A stretch of DNA of 64,000 nucleotides from Mucilaginibacter celer (GCF_003576455.2 NZ_CP032869.1:1612001-1676000); one strand, 5' to 3'. Positions 28,954 to 37,082 are shown, counted from the first letter of the stretch. The notes: generated by a model not told the origin, from the sequence alone. Numbers and translations are program-made.

Positions 28954-29394
28954 ATGTTCAATTACGAAATAGGGGGAAATGAAACGAAAGTTGATACCTC
29001 AGAAGCATTTGGTGAAATAGCTCCCAACAAAACTTTATTTGTCCAAAAATTAACTGATAACGAGCCGCTGAGACCTGAAAAGGTTGAAGGTTTAAAAAAT
29101 GTTGACGAAGTTTTTGCACATTATCAACCCAAAGTAAGTGTTGAGCTTGAAAAAGAAGACGGCTCGGGCGTTACCGAAACGTTTTATTTTAATCACCTGG
29201 GCGATTTTGCACCTAAAAGCCTGGTACAGCAAAGCAAATATCTGCATAAGCTCAATATTCAGCGTGAAATGTATCTCAACATTATGAAGCAGTTAAAAAC
29301 CAATAAAACGCTTAAAACCACGCTTGATAATGCCGAAACCAAACAGGCTTTTATCGATGCGTTAAAAAACATCGTAGCAGAGCTTGACCAATAA
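28954..29394 (+). CDS. tssB: T6SS contractile sheath small subunit TssB (VipA)
   Basis: The 146-residue protein carries the sheath-subunit pattern: KVSVELEKEDG, then FYFNHLGDFAPKSLVQQSKY with the typical L.dF.P..lv pattern, then an alpha-helical C-terminus. Its C-terminal helices provide the ClpV-interaction and TssC-interlock segments in known sheaths. It precedes tssC with a 32-nt gap. The 97-bp gap from tssH is A+T rich; TACTTTC is the nearest -7-like word, so a dedicated promoter is possible but not shown. Confidence 0.92.
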   Translation: MFNYEIGGNETKVDTSEAFGEIAPNKTLFVQKLTDNEPLRPEKVEGLKNVDEVFAHYQPKVSVELEKEDGSGVTETFYFNHLGDFAPKSLVQQSKYLHKLNIQREMYLNIMKQLKTNKTLKTTLDNAETKQAFIDALKNIVAELDQ

Positions 29395-29426
29395 TAAGCT
29401 ATTCCTAAACATTTAAAAACACGATC

Positions 29427-30809
29427 ATGGCAACACCGAACGAGCAGATCCTGAATGAAAGTTCAACAGGCCAGGCTCTGAAAATAAAAGAAAGAAGCAG
29501 CGCCGAATCTTTATCAACCAGTTTGGATAAACTATCAAAAGTTGGTGGTTTTGATTTACTGGAAGCTACCATTGATGGCCTGCAAAACCTTAACCCCGAA
29601 CGCAAAGCCCGTAAGCAGATCTTTTTAACCGATGATGAAAAGAAAGGCGAACGCGACGAATTGAAGCTGAAACTTAACCAATGGATTGAAGCATTGGAAG
29701 ACGGTGAATCAGTTAGTGATATCATCGAAAAAAGCGCCGGAAAGCTGAAAAGCGTTGAAGAAAATCTGAATAAAAATGTTCTTAATGTACTGGAAAGTAC
29801 CCGGGAGCTGGAGCAGGCTTACCGAACCGTGCACCTGTTTTATAAAAATACGGAGCAGGACAAACTGAAAAACGTTGTGCTGATGAACGCCACTCTTGAT
29901 CAGTTGAAGGAGCTGGATAACCCACGCTTTATAGAGTACGTAGGGAGCGAGCTTAAACAAAATTACGACAGGCTTGATCTGCGCCAGAATTACTCCATAC
30001 TGGTTGTGCCTGGTTACCTGGGCTCGAACAAGGTGGTTGAGCGCTGGTCGAAAATGGCCTATGATAACAAGGTGATGCTGGTAACCGATTTTGCCGACCT
30101 GGAGCAGCCCGATGATGTGATCGACCTGTTTACCTCGGCCAATTTAACAGGCGGCGATGCCTTTAAATCAAACACCATCATGACCTGTAACTGGTTGGTT
30201 GGCCGCGGCAAGGTAGCTGAAGCGGGCGAGGAGGACGATCTGTATATCCCCGGTTCGGCCGCGTTAGCGGGCAAAATGTATTATACCTTAATGTCGCAGG
30301 TTACGGCAGGTAAAAAACATGGCGCGGTAAACGAGGTTGATGGCGTGCGCTTCGATCTGAAAAAAAGTGAGATTTCTCACCTGGAACGGATTGGTTTGGT
30401 GCCGATGGTTAACGAGTACGGCAAAGTGATGGCTTTCTCGGCCAAAACATTGTTTAACGGCGATAATATTGGTTTGCAAACCTACTCGGTGGTGCGCGTG
30501 TTCGATTACATCACCAAAGTACTGTTCGACTTTTTAAACCGCCGCGCTTTTGAAAACTGGACCTCGAAAACAGAGCAGGATCTGCGCTCGCAAATCGTGA
30601 AATTTCTGGATAACATCCAGGGACCCGACCGTTTGATAGAACGTTTCAAAATTTTACGTTTTGAGCGCGATGAGCAACAGAAAGACCGCATCCACCTGGA
30701 TATCAATATCACCCCATATTTCCCGGCTAAAAGCTTTGTAGTAAAGCTTGACGGGCATAAAGGCGAGGATGCAAGCCCAAGCTGGAACAGCGAATATAAG
30801 CAGCAGTAA
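29427..30809 (+). CDS. tssC: T6SS contractile sheath large subunit TssC (VipB)
   Basis: The 460-residue protein matches TssC in size and order: an N-terminal helical region (LDKLSKVGGFDLLEATIDGL), the core with YSILVVPGYLG and LMSQVTAGKKHG, and a C-terminal part with FENWTSKTEQDLRSQIVKFL, equivalent to the conserved R.E.....L..WI segment. The end carries the gp18-like domain with IHLDINITPYFPAKSFVVKL. TssB-TssC heterodimers build the contractile sheath around the Hcp tube. It is the last gene of the plus-strand structural array; a large palindromic element lies directly downstream. Confidence 0.93.
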   Translation: MATPNEQILNESSTGQALKIKERSSAESLSTSLDKLSKVGGFDLLEATIDGLQNLNPERKARKQIFLTDDEKKGERDELKLKLNQWIEALEDGESVSDIIEKSAGKLKSVEENLNKNVLNVLESTRELEQAYRTVHLFYKNTEQDKLKNVVLMNATLDQLKELDNPRFIEYVGSELKQNYDRLDLRQNYSILVVPGYLGSNKVVERWSKMAYDNKVMLVTDFADLEQPDDVIDLFTSANLTGGDAFKSNTIMTCNWLVGRGKVAEAGEEDDLYIPGSAALAGKMYYTLMSQVTAGKKHGAVNEVDGVRFDLKKSEISHLERIGLVPMVNEYGKVMAFSAKTLFNGDNIGLQTYSVVRVFDYITKVLFDFLNRRAFENWTSKTEQDLRSQIVKFLDNIQGPDRLIERFKILRFERDEQQKDRIHLDINITPYFPAKSFVVKLDGHKGEDASPSWNSEYKQQ

Positions 30810-30852
30810 AGGCGGGTCGTCAAAAGTAGCAAGGAATCGCTCGTAGAAACGT

Positions 30853-30996
30853 GGCACCTACGGAGCCCTAAAAACTATAATTTATTTGTCTATAAACACA
30901 TTACTCCTACGGAGTATCAAAAGCTTGCAAAGTACTCCGTAGGAGTAACGTGTTTATAGACACCTTGTTCTGAAATTCCCAGGCTCCGTAGGTGCC
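30853..30996. repeat. nested palindromic element after tssC
   Basis: Two inverted repeats are nested. The outer arms are perfect over 15 bp: GGCACCTACGGAGCC (30853-30867) with GGCTCCGTAGGTGCC (30982-30996). The inner arms (30888-30916 and 30933-30961) are 29 bp long with one mismatch, starting GTCTATAAACAC and ending GTGTTTATAGAC. Each inner arm itself contains the near-palindrome ACTCCTACGGAGT. It can form a very stable cruciform or RNA hairpin and probably ends the tssC transcript. No transposase is present. Confidence 0.85.
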
Positions 30997-31096
30997 CCGT
31001 ATAGGCGATGGTGAAAGCGGTATATTAAACCTACGCTGTGTGCAGTTTAGGTTAATTTAACGAAAGGCATAACTTTATTTATTGTTAAATACTGTT

Positions 31097-31104
31097 TATG
31101 TTTG
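31097..31104 (+). promoter_or_regulatory. -7 box of the quinone-reductase-like gene
   Basis: TATGTTTG matches TAnnTTTG. It covers the upstream ATG at 31098 and lies 5 nt before the ATG at 31110, which favours the latter start and a nearly leaderless transcript. No TTG at the ideal -33 distance was found. Confidence 0.45.
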
Positions 31105-31109
31105 TATTG

Positions 31110-31670
31110 ATGAGGCAACTGTTGATCATTAACGCGGACATTGACAAAACACCAACCACAGCGGCATTAATTAATGCCTATAAAGAAGGGGCGCAGGCCG
31201 CCGAAGCCGTGGTAAAAGAAATAGCCATTGCCGATCTTAAATTTAATCCCAATAAGCAATTTACGTTAAGCAATAACGAACCCGAACCTGATTTACAAAG
31301 CTCGGTTAGCGCGATAAAATGGGCATCGCACCTGGTGATATTTTGCCCGGTTTATAAAGATTCAATCAACTCGAAAATTAAAGGTTTTTTTGATCGTGTT
31401 TTTATGCCCGACCAGGTTTTTATCAGCGGACCTACAGTTAATTTCAATGGGCGATCCGGTCGTATCGTATCCATTTTGGATGAAGCAGCATGGCACGATT
31501 GGCAGGTTGATATGAAGCCAACATACCTTGCAGTAAAAAAACTTACCCTCGAAAAACGGGGTATCAAACCCGTACACACCAGCACCATAGGGCATCTCTA
31601 CACGCTCGATAACGAATACAGTAAAAAGTGGCTTCAAAAATTATATTCGTTTGGGTTAAAACTTATTTAA
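31110..31670 (+). CDS. NAD(P)H-dependent oxidoreductase, flavodoxin-like fold (quinone reductase/KefF-like)
   Basis: The 186-residue product (from the ATG at 31110; an ATG at 31098 adds four residues) begins with a beta-strand MRQLLIINADIDK as in flavodoxin-fold NADPH-quinone reductases. The segment SHLVIFCPVYKDSINSKIKG and FFDRVFMPDQVF is the family core (W....P.yw...P..lK...D..f). Later, GRSGRIVSI is the strand before the second flavin loop. It would reduce quinones or similar compounds using FMN or FAD. It sits between tssC and hcp, where it has no known T6SS role, and is flanked upstream by a large palindrome; it may be a passenger gene. Confidence 0.8.
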   Translation: MRQLLIINADIDKTPTTAALINAYKEGAQAAEAVVKEIAIADLKFNPNKQFTLSNNEPEPDLQSSVSAIKWASHLVIFCPVYKDSINSKIKGFFDRVFMPDQVFISGPTVNFNGRSGRIVSILDEAAWHDWQVDMKPTYLAVKKLTLEKRGIKPVHTSTIGHLYTLDNEYSKKWLQKLYSFGLKLI

Positions 31671-31722
31671 GTAAATATTTATTATTTTCTTGAAACAATA
31701 AATTAATTGCATTGTAGTTATA

Positions 31723-31749
31723 AATATAGATGCGCAAAGCATCTATATT
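31723..31749 (+). promoter_or_regulatory. perfect hairpin in the leader of hcp1
   Basis: An 11-bp perfect stem (AATATAGATGC, 31723-31733, with GCATCTATATT, 31739-31749) with loop GCAAA lies 29 nt upstream of the first hcp start codon. No T-run follows, so it is not a typical terminator. A 5' mRNA-stabilising hairpin, or an operator dyad, is more likely. This fits a product needed in large amounts. Confidence 0.5.
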
Positions 31750-31778
31750 AAATTATTAACCTCTTAAAATTTATCATT

Positions 31779-32177
31779 ATGGCTTTCAAAGCAAGATTAA
31801 ATTTTTCGGGCAAGGACTACGATGTGCTCACTTGCTCTTATGCACTAAACCGCGATGTAGATTCGAAAGGACGCCCGTCCTCAGGTATCTATGGAGGTAC
31901 GATCGATATTGAGATCGAATCGACCGAAGACACCTCGATCATCGAATCGATGGTGAACAACCAGTACAAACCAATTGCAGGTACTTTACTGATCAAAAAA
32001 TCTGAAGAAGACGCTAAGATGAAAGAGCTGTCTTTTGAGGATGGTTACATCGTAAAGTATTCTGAAGGTATTGACATTACAGGCGCAACTCCGATGAGTT
32101 TGAAGTTTGTGATCTCGGCCCGCAAATTGAAACTGGGAAGCGCCGAGCATGTGAACGACTGGCCAGGTAAAAACTAA
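31779..32177 (+). CDS. tssD: T6SS tube protein TssD (Hcp), copy 1
   Basis: The 132-residue protein is a Bacteroidetes-type Hcp: MAFKARLNF at the start, then CSYALNRDVDSKGRPSSGIY, the hallmark of the TssD family in this phylum, then SLKFVISARKLKLG and a C-terminal NDWPGKN. Hexameric rings of Hcp stack into the inner tube and can carry small effectors in the lumen. It is followed within 75 nt by a second copy, with a terminator after that, so the two form a separate transcription unit. Confidence 0.95.
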   Translation: MAFKARLNFSGKDYDVLTCSYALNRDVDSKGRPSSGIYGGTIDIEIESTEDTSIIESMVNNQYKPIAGTLLIKKSEEDAKMKELSFEDGYIVKYSEGIDITGATPMSLKFVISARKLKLGSAEHVNDWPGKN

Positions 32178-32251
32178 TCCCTGCCGGTTATTGTTATCTG
32201 TTTGCCCTCAGGGCCAATTAATTTATTTATCTACTTAAAACTTTATTGATC

Positions 32252-32644
32252 ATGGCTTTCAAAGCAAGAATTAGTTTAGGATCGAAAGAATTCGACGTGC
32301 TGCAGTGCAGCTATTCATTAAACAGGGACGTTGACTCAAAAGGCCGTCCGTCATCAGGTGTGTATGGTGGCACCATCCAGGTTGAGGTTGAATCGACGGA
32401 GGATACTTCGGTAATCGAATCGATGGTGAACAGCCAGTACAAACCAATTCATGGCACCATCACTTTCAAAAAATCCGAAGAAGATGCCAAAATGAAGGAA
32501 CTTAATTTTGAAGATGGTTACATCATTCAATATAATGAGGGCATCTCGATCATCGGTAACAACCCGATGTCATTAAGTTTTGTGATCTCGGCGCGTAAGC
32601 TGAAAATAGGCAACGCCGAACACGAAAACGACTGGCCTAAATAA
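32252..32644 (+). CDS. tssD: T6SS tube protein TssD (Hcp), copy 2
   Basis: The 130-residue protein starts at the ATG 32252 (MAFKARISL), not at the ATG two codons upstream, because the paralogue begins with the same MAFKAR. By eye it is about 70% identical to copy 1, with the same NRDVDSKGRPSSG block. Differences cluster in the first strands (SLGSKEFDVLQ against NFSGKDYDVLT) and in the loop EGISIIGNNP against EGIDITGATP. Two retained but diverged copies suggest distinct tubes, distinct lumen cargo, or mixed hexamers. Confidence 0.94.
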   Translation: MAFKARISLGSKEFDVLQCSYSLNRDVDSKGRPSSGVYGGTIQVEVESTEDTSVIESMVNSQYKPIHGTITFKKSEEDAKMKELNFEDGYIIQYNEGISIIGNNPMSLSFVISARKLKIGNAEHENDWPK

Positions 32645-32684
32645 TATAGCAGTACTTAAATGTACTGTCTTTTTTAAAAAAGAT

Positions 32685-32722
32685 ACGGAGGGGATGCAAA
32701 ATATCCGCCTCCGTGTTTTTTT
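32685..32722 (+). terminator. intrinsic terminator of the hcp pair
   Basis: The stem ACGGAGGGGAT (32685-32695) pairs with ATCC-g-CCTCCGT (32703-32714) with one bulged base, followed by GTTTTTTT. It separates hcp expression from the effector genes. It also shows that the open frame beginning at 32694 inside this hairpin is not the real start of the next gene. Confidence 0.85.
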
Positions 32723-32756
32723 AACAAAGTTTTATTTAGGTGCTGCTATAAACCTT

Positions 32757-33677
32757 ATGAAAAAAAAGAAAAGAACCATAAACCCAGCCTTACCAACCAC
32801 AAAAAAAAAGGTAAAAAAATCATCAATTCCAACCCCCATGGAATATGTGCTGCTTTTTAACACCTGCGTTATCACCAAAGAAAAAGTAGCCGAAGTTGAT
32901 AAAGTGATTGATGAAAAGGTAACCGTAAACCGTGCACGTTATGAAAGTATTTCAAACCAGGTGCGCCTTGGCGCTAACGCGCTATCGGTTTCGGGCAGTA
33001 AAAATCTTTTCGCATCGGTATATACCCCTTTTTTTGACAGGTATAATACTACGCCCTTAACAACAAATAATACAACTGTTGCTGCCCAGCCCCTAAGCAT
33101 GCTTGATGTGATCACCAAACCGCAAATTGGCGGCCGCATTTCAGGAAACAATTTTTTTGATACCGGAAGGTTTGGTTTTGATAGCGGCAGGTTTGGGCAA
33201 ACTGATCCTTTTTCATTCATTAATCTTTTTGGCGGCGGTGGCGCAATACCCTGGTATTTTATTGCCTGTGTGCATTATATGGAGTGTTCGTTTAGTTTTA
33301 ACAAGCACCTGCACAACGGCGATCCGCTTACGGGCTATACAGTGCAGGTACCGGCCAACAGACCAAAGGTAGGGCATGGCCCTCCGTTTACATTTGAAGA
33401 GAGCGCTGTTGATGCCCTGAAGCTGATGAAATACGATAGGGTAACCAACTGGAGCCTGCCGTTCATTTTACAAAAGCTGGAAGGCTACAATGGTTTCGGA
33501 TATGCAAAAAAAGGAATTCATACGCCTTACCTATGGAGTTTTTCGAACCAGTATGTGAAAGGCAAATACGTTAAGGACGGTGTTTTTGATGCCGATGCCG
33601 TATCGCAGCAAATGGGGGCTGCCGTTATCCTGAAACGTATGGAAGACAGGGCGCTGATCAGCATCCCCAGAAATTAA
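32757..33677 (+). CDS. putative T6SS peptidoglycan-degrading effector (lysozyme-like)
   Basis: The start at 32757 (MKKKKRTINP) gives 306 residues; the upstream frame is within a terminator. There is no signal peptide; a Lys-rich, Pro-rich N-terminus (about 1-30) may serve as a loading region. The C-terminal half (about 160-300) matches a lysozyme-like family often found fused to peptidoglycan-binding domains: WYFIACVHYMEC (His173, Glu176 as candidate catalytic acid), HLHNGDPLTG (184-193), FTFEES, YNGFGY (244-249), TPYLWSFSN (256-264) and QQMGAAVILKRM. I recall the motif set from memory; enzyme activity is inference. The gene is followed 3 nt later by a lipoprotein, fitting an effector-immunity pair. 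Confidence 0.75.
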   Translation: MKKKKRTINPALPTTKKKVKKSSIPTPMEYVLLFNTCVITKEKVAEVDKVIDEKVTVNRARYESISNQVRLGANALSVSGSKNLFASVYTPFFDRYNTTPLTTNNTTVAAQPLSMLDVITKPQIGGRISGNNFFDTGRFGFDSGRFGQTDPFSFINLFGGGGAIPWYFIACVHYMECSFSFNKHLHNGDPLTGYTVQVPANRPKVGHGPPFTFEESAVDALKLMKYDRVTNWSLPFILQKLEGYNGFGYAKKGIHTPYLWSFSNQYVKGKYVKDGVFDADAVSQQMGAAVILKRMEDRALISIPRN

Positions 33678-33680
33678 CCG

Positions 33681-34292
33681 ATGAAGAGGATCATTAAACA
33701 TATTGTATTATTACTGCTTGCCGCCGGCATAGCAGGCCCTGTTAGTAGTTGCAGCGGTAACCCGGCTGCCCCGGCTGCTGATACGGCCAAAACCGTAGCC
33801 AGATCCGCGCAGCAAAAAATACATAAGGCCGGTATTACCGATGAGCAACTTTTTCGTGCTTTTCTGAAGCAGTTTAAAGCTGCCGCGCTGCAACAAAACA
33901 AAAAGCAGCTGGCAGCAATGTTCTATTTCCCGCTGCAAACAACGCCCCAATGGTCAAACGATGATTTGGGTGCCGCAGCCATTAATCCCGCCGAAGGTTT
34001 GGTAAGCGCGAACGAATATCCGCAATACGAACCGGCAATTTTAAACGCCGATGCCTTGCGCCTTATTCCCAAAAGCACCGAGGATGATCTGTCGGAAATT
34101 GACGGGGCAACAACCGAAAATTATTATAAAACGGTAGGTAAAGTTACCGATAGGGGCAGCACCCTGTATGAATTACAGCAGCAATACGTGCAGAAAAACG
34201 GAAAAGAAACATCGTACGGGTTTGTATTTGGCAAAGTTAACGGACAATATAAAATTATAAGTTATTACAGCCCATGGCCGGTTAAAGGCTGA
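33681..34292 (+). CDS. putative immunity lipoprotein for the lysozyme-like effector
   Basis: The 203-residue protein has a signal peptide with lipobox ending at Cys24 (PVSSCSGN), so it is exported and lipid-anchored in the periplasm. The mature part starts with a low-complexity linker (PAAPAADTAKT) and a helical then beta domain (QLFRAFLKQFKAAAL; SYGFVFGKVNGQYKIISYYS) resembling NTF2-like or DUF-type immunity folds only in outline. It begins 3 nt after the effector stop, so translation is coupled. A periplasmic lipoprotein is what protection against a cell-wall enzyme would require. Function is inferred from position and localisation only. Confidence 0.7.
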   Translation: MKRIIKHIVLLLLAAGIAGPVSSCSGNPAAPAADTAKTVARSAQQKIHKAGITDEQLFRAFLKQFKAAALQQNKKQLAAMFYFPLQTTPQWSNDDLGAAAINPAEGLVSANEYPQYEPAILNADALRLIPKSTEDDLSEIDGATTENYYKTVGKVTDRGSTLYELQQQYVQKNGKETSYGFVFGKVNGQYKIISYYSPWPVKG

Positions 34293-34311
34293 TGGATTTT
34301 ATAGCCGAATT

Positions 34312-36183
34312 ATGGAAAAGAAACTTAAAGTAGATATCAATATTGAAGGTACGCAGATCACGCACTTCTCTACCTTTAATCTTGATCAGCGTTTTAACGA
34401 ACATCATACTTTTCAGCTCAGGTTTAACCATGATATGGTTGAAGAGTATAACGCCGTTACGCTCGAAAACTCGAAGGATTTTATCGGTAAAAATATTACC
34501 GTTCAGTTTGGCACCGCCGATAGCGGTGAGAACAAGTTTAGCGGGATAGTTACCAAAGTAGAGCTGGCCCAAAGCCACGGTTTCCATGGTGATATCCTGG
34601 TGAGCGGTTTTAGCCCGACTATATTGATAGACCGCGGCCCGGATCTGGGCTCCTACCTTAACAAAAACCTGAGCAGCATTATCGGCCTGGCAACGCAGGA
34701 TGCACCTGCCAATGATCTTAATCTTAATATAAAACCAACCAATACATCGCCCATCGATTATATTATCCAATACCGCGAAAGTGATTTTGAATTCATCAAC
34801 CGTCTTTCGGCCGAGTACTTTGAGTGGTTTTATTATGATGGTGCCAAACTCAACTTCGGCAAGCCCGATAAGCAGGAAGAAGTAGGACTGGTTTACGGTC
34901 GCGATTTGCACAGTTTACAATACGCCATGCAGATAGCGCCATTAAAACATAATAAGTTTGCCTACAACCCTAAGCAGGATGAGGTACTTTCGTCGCAACC
35001 CCAGGGCTCATCAGGCGGCACACCCGATCTGGCGCATGCCATCAACGCTTCAAACAAAGTATTCAGTAAGGTATATAATGAGCCTGTTAATGTACGTGTA
35101 AACAACAAAAAAGAGATTGAAGATTTTGTAAATAACCAGCAAAAAGCCCTGATATCCGAGCTGGTAACCATAGTTGGCAGCGGCGACAACCCAATGGTTG
35201 GCCTGGGCAAAACGCTTAACGTAAGCATGAGCGTACGCGGTACCGGGGCTTTTGAACTGCAGGATTTTGGCAAGTTCCTGGTAACGGCGGTTTATCACCA
35301 GGTAGATGGCGTTGGCCATTATCAAAACACTTTTGAAGGGGTTACTTCGGATACTGAACGGATCCCGGTAGAGGCTGCCGAAAAACCCAACCCTGATATG
35401 CAGCTGGCCGATGTAATTGACAATGCCGACCCGGATGGCCACGGCCGCATTAAAGTGAAATTTAAATGGCAATGCACATCAAATGATGTTACCGAATGGC
35501 TAAGGGTTGTGGCACCCGATGCAGGCAGTTCTGACAAAGTAAATAAAAACCGCGGCTTCGTATTTATCCCCGAAGTAGGCGACCAGGTGCTGGTGGCCTT
35601 TGAAGAAGGCAATATAGCAAGGCCAATTGTTATAGGCAGCATGTTTAGCGGCAAAACCGGCAGCGGCGGTAATCAAACCAATAAAACCAAAGCGCTCACT
35701 ACCCGAAGCGGCAACACGGTGATACTTGATGATAGCAATGGCAGCATCAACGTAAAAGATCCCAGCGGAAACGTGGTTACCCTTAACGGCGATGGTACGG
35801 TGACCATCTACGCGCCAAATACGCTTACACTGGTATCCAAAGATATTAATATCAACGCGGGTAACAGCATCAACCTTACATCATCGCCGGCTAAAGATGG
35901 CGGGGGAGAGGGCATCATCAACATGACTGCCAAAAAATCGATAGCGGTAGCAGCGCAGGACGAAGGTATTACAACAAACGCCAAAAAAGATATATCCTTT
36001 ACCAGTGAAACTGAAAGTATCAAACTGTCCGCATCGGCAAAAGATATAACTTTTGATGCCGCCGCCGGGAAATTATCATCGAGCAGTAAACAAGCCGAGA
36101 TCAGTTCGACTGATAAAATGCATTTAAACGGTGGCAGCATAGCCCATATCGTGGCCGGCGATGTTGAAATTAATCAATCCTGA
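34312..36183 (+). CDS. tssI: T6SS spike protein VgrG (TssI)
   Basis: The 623-residue protein has the gp27-like module (about 1-330, with QLRFNHDMVEEY, FSGIVTKVEL, IIQYRESDFEFINRLSAEYF) that is diagnostic for VgrG. The gp5 OB-fold follows (about 360-440, GRIKVKFKWQ, RVVAPDAGS, FIPEVGDQVLVAFEEGN), then a C-terminal beta-prism of repeats (TLVSKDININAGN, ITFDAAAGKLSSS, HLNGGSIAH). No extra effector domain is attached, so cargo must bind as separate proteins or through the PAAR-like protein two genes downstream. It starts 19 nt after the immunity-lipoprotein gene. Confidence 0.95.
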   Translation: MEKKLKVDINIEGTQITHFSTFNLDQRFNEHHTFQLRFNHDMVEEYNAVTLENSKDFIGKNITVQFGTADSGENKFSGIVTKVELAQSHGFHGDILVSGFSPTILIDRGPDLGSYLNKNLSSIIGLATQDAPANDLNLNIKPTNTSPIDYIIQYRESDFEFINRLSAEYFEWFYYDGAKLNFGKPDKQEEVGLVYGRDLHSLQYAMQIAPLKHNKFAYNPKQDEVLSSQPQGSSGGTPDLAHAINASNKVFSKVYNEPVNVRVNNKKEIEDFVNNQQKALISELVTIVGSGDNPMVGLGKTLNVSMSVRGTGAFELQDFGKFLVTAVYHQVDGVGHYQNTFEGVTSDTERIPVEAAEKPNPDMQLADVIDNADPDGHGRIKVKFKWQCTSNDVTEWLRVVAPDAGSSDKVNKNRGFVFIPEVGDQVLVAFEEGNIARPIVIGSMFSGKTGSGGNQTNKTKALTTRSGNTVILDDSNGSINVKDPSGNVVTLNGDGTVTIYAPNTLTLVSKDININAGNSINLTSSPAKDGGGEGIINMTAKKSIAVAAQDEGITTNAKKDISFTSETESIKLSASAKDITFDAAAGKLSSSSKQAEISSTDKMHLNGGSIAHIVAGDVEINQS

Positions 36184-36185
36184 TT

Positions 36186-37049
36186 ATGAATATACTACCT
36201 ATAAACATCGCCCAAAGTTCATGGTACCAGCTCAGCTCATCCAACCGTACCATTATAGGCACCAAAGTGCTTGAGTTTGTACAGGACAGGTGGGTTGAAA
36301 TAAAACTCATCAGCCACGATGATAAACAACGGGTTTACGAATATATCCTGCTTGATCAGAATATGGATGGCACTGCCCTTATTCATGAGTGGGCGGCTGA
36401 TATGGAATGGTTCCAATCGCCGGTGCAGGTTATTACTGATTTGGAAGGGAAATTTATCGGAATCAATAATTTCAGCGCTATCGTATCGCGCTGGCAGAAC
36501 GGCTACCGGCAAAAAATCGCCCAAAAATACGGTAACCACGAGGGGATTGAAGTAATGCTTTCTGAAACCGACAGGCTGCTGCAGGATCCGAAACGTTTTT
36601 TGCAATCATTTATGGGGTACAGCCATTACCGCTGTTTTTTTCAGGCTTTTTATAAAAACAGGCAGGCCGACGAAAGCTCATCGCTGGTATTGAAAAATTT
36701 TTTTGGCACTGCCGATCTGCCGTTGGTTATCTATACTCATAACCAACAGCAGGGTAACGAGGTAACCATAACCAACGAGGCCGAACTTGATGAAGAAAAA
36801 TTTGACAGGCCTGTTTTGGTAAGGATGCTGAAGGATTTAACAAATACCTATAACCTGAAGGTTGATCTGCAAACCGAAATGGAGGAGATCTACAAGTTTA
36901 AAAACAATATGCTACAGGAGGCCGATCTGTTTCTGCAACTGCACGTACCCTCATTTTATACAGTGGTTACGGCGCACCAGTGCAGGCGTATTGAACAACA
37001 CCAGCTTCCGCGGGAGCCGGTTGGCAAAAACAGCGCGATGCATATATAA
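36186..37049 (+). CDS. uncharacterised protein between VgrG and the PAAR-like effector, candidate adaptor
   Basis: I do not recognise the 287-residue product. It has no signal peptide or membrane segment and is soluble. The first 60 residues are beta-rich (SNRTIIGTKVLEFVQDRWVE), then WQNGYRQKIAQKYG and LQDPKRFLQSFMGYSHYRCF suggest helices, and the C-terminus has a helix-rich segment (MEEIYKFKNNMLQEADLFLQ). It starts 2 nt after the VgrG stop and ends 33 nt before the DUF4280 effector gene. That position is where T6SS loading chaperones (DUF4123/DUF2169/DUF1795 types in Proteobacteria) are found. It shows no evident similarity to those families by eye. The adaptor role is inference from position. 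Confidence 0.6.
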   Translation: MNILPINIAQSSWYQLSSSNRTIIGTKVLEFVQDRWVEIKLISHDDKQRVYEYILLDQNMDGTALIHEWAADMEWFQSPVQVITDLEGKFIGINNFSAIVSRWQNGYRQKIAQKYGNHEGIEVMLSETDRLLQDPKRFLQSFMGYSHYRCFFQAFYKNRQADESSSLVLKNFFGTADLPLVIYTHNQQQGNEVTITNEAELDEEKFDRPVLVRMLKDLTNTYNLKVDLQTEMEEIYKFKNNMLQEADLFLQLHVPSFYTVVTAHQCRRIEQHQLPREPVGKNSAMHI

Positions 37050-37082
37050 GGCTGAAGGTTTAAACTAAAAAATTAAGATCCG

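Noticed and set aside
32694..32756. Upstream extension of the lysozyme-like effector to an ATG at 32694
   Set aside because: This stretch forms the hairpin and T-run of the hcp terminator, and the residues it would add have no family match; the ATG at 32757 is preferred.
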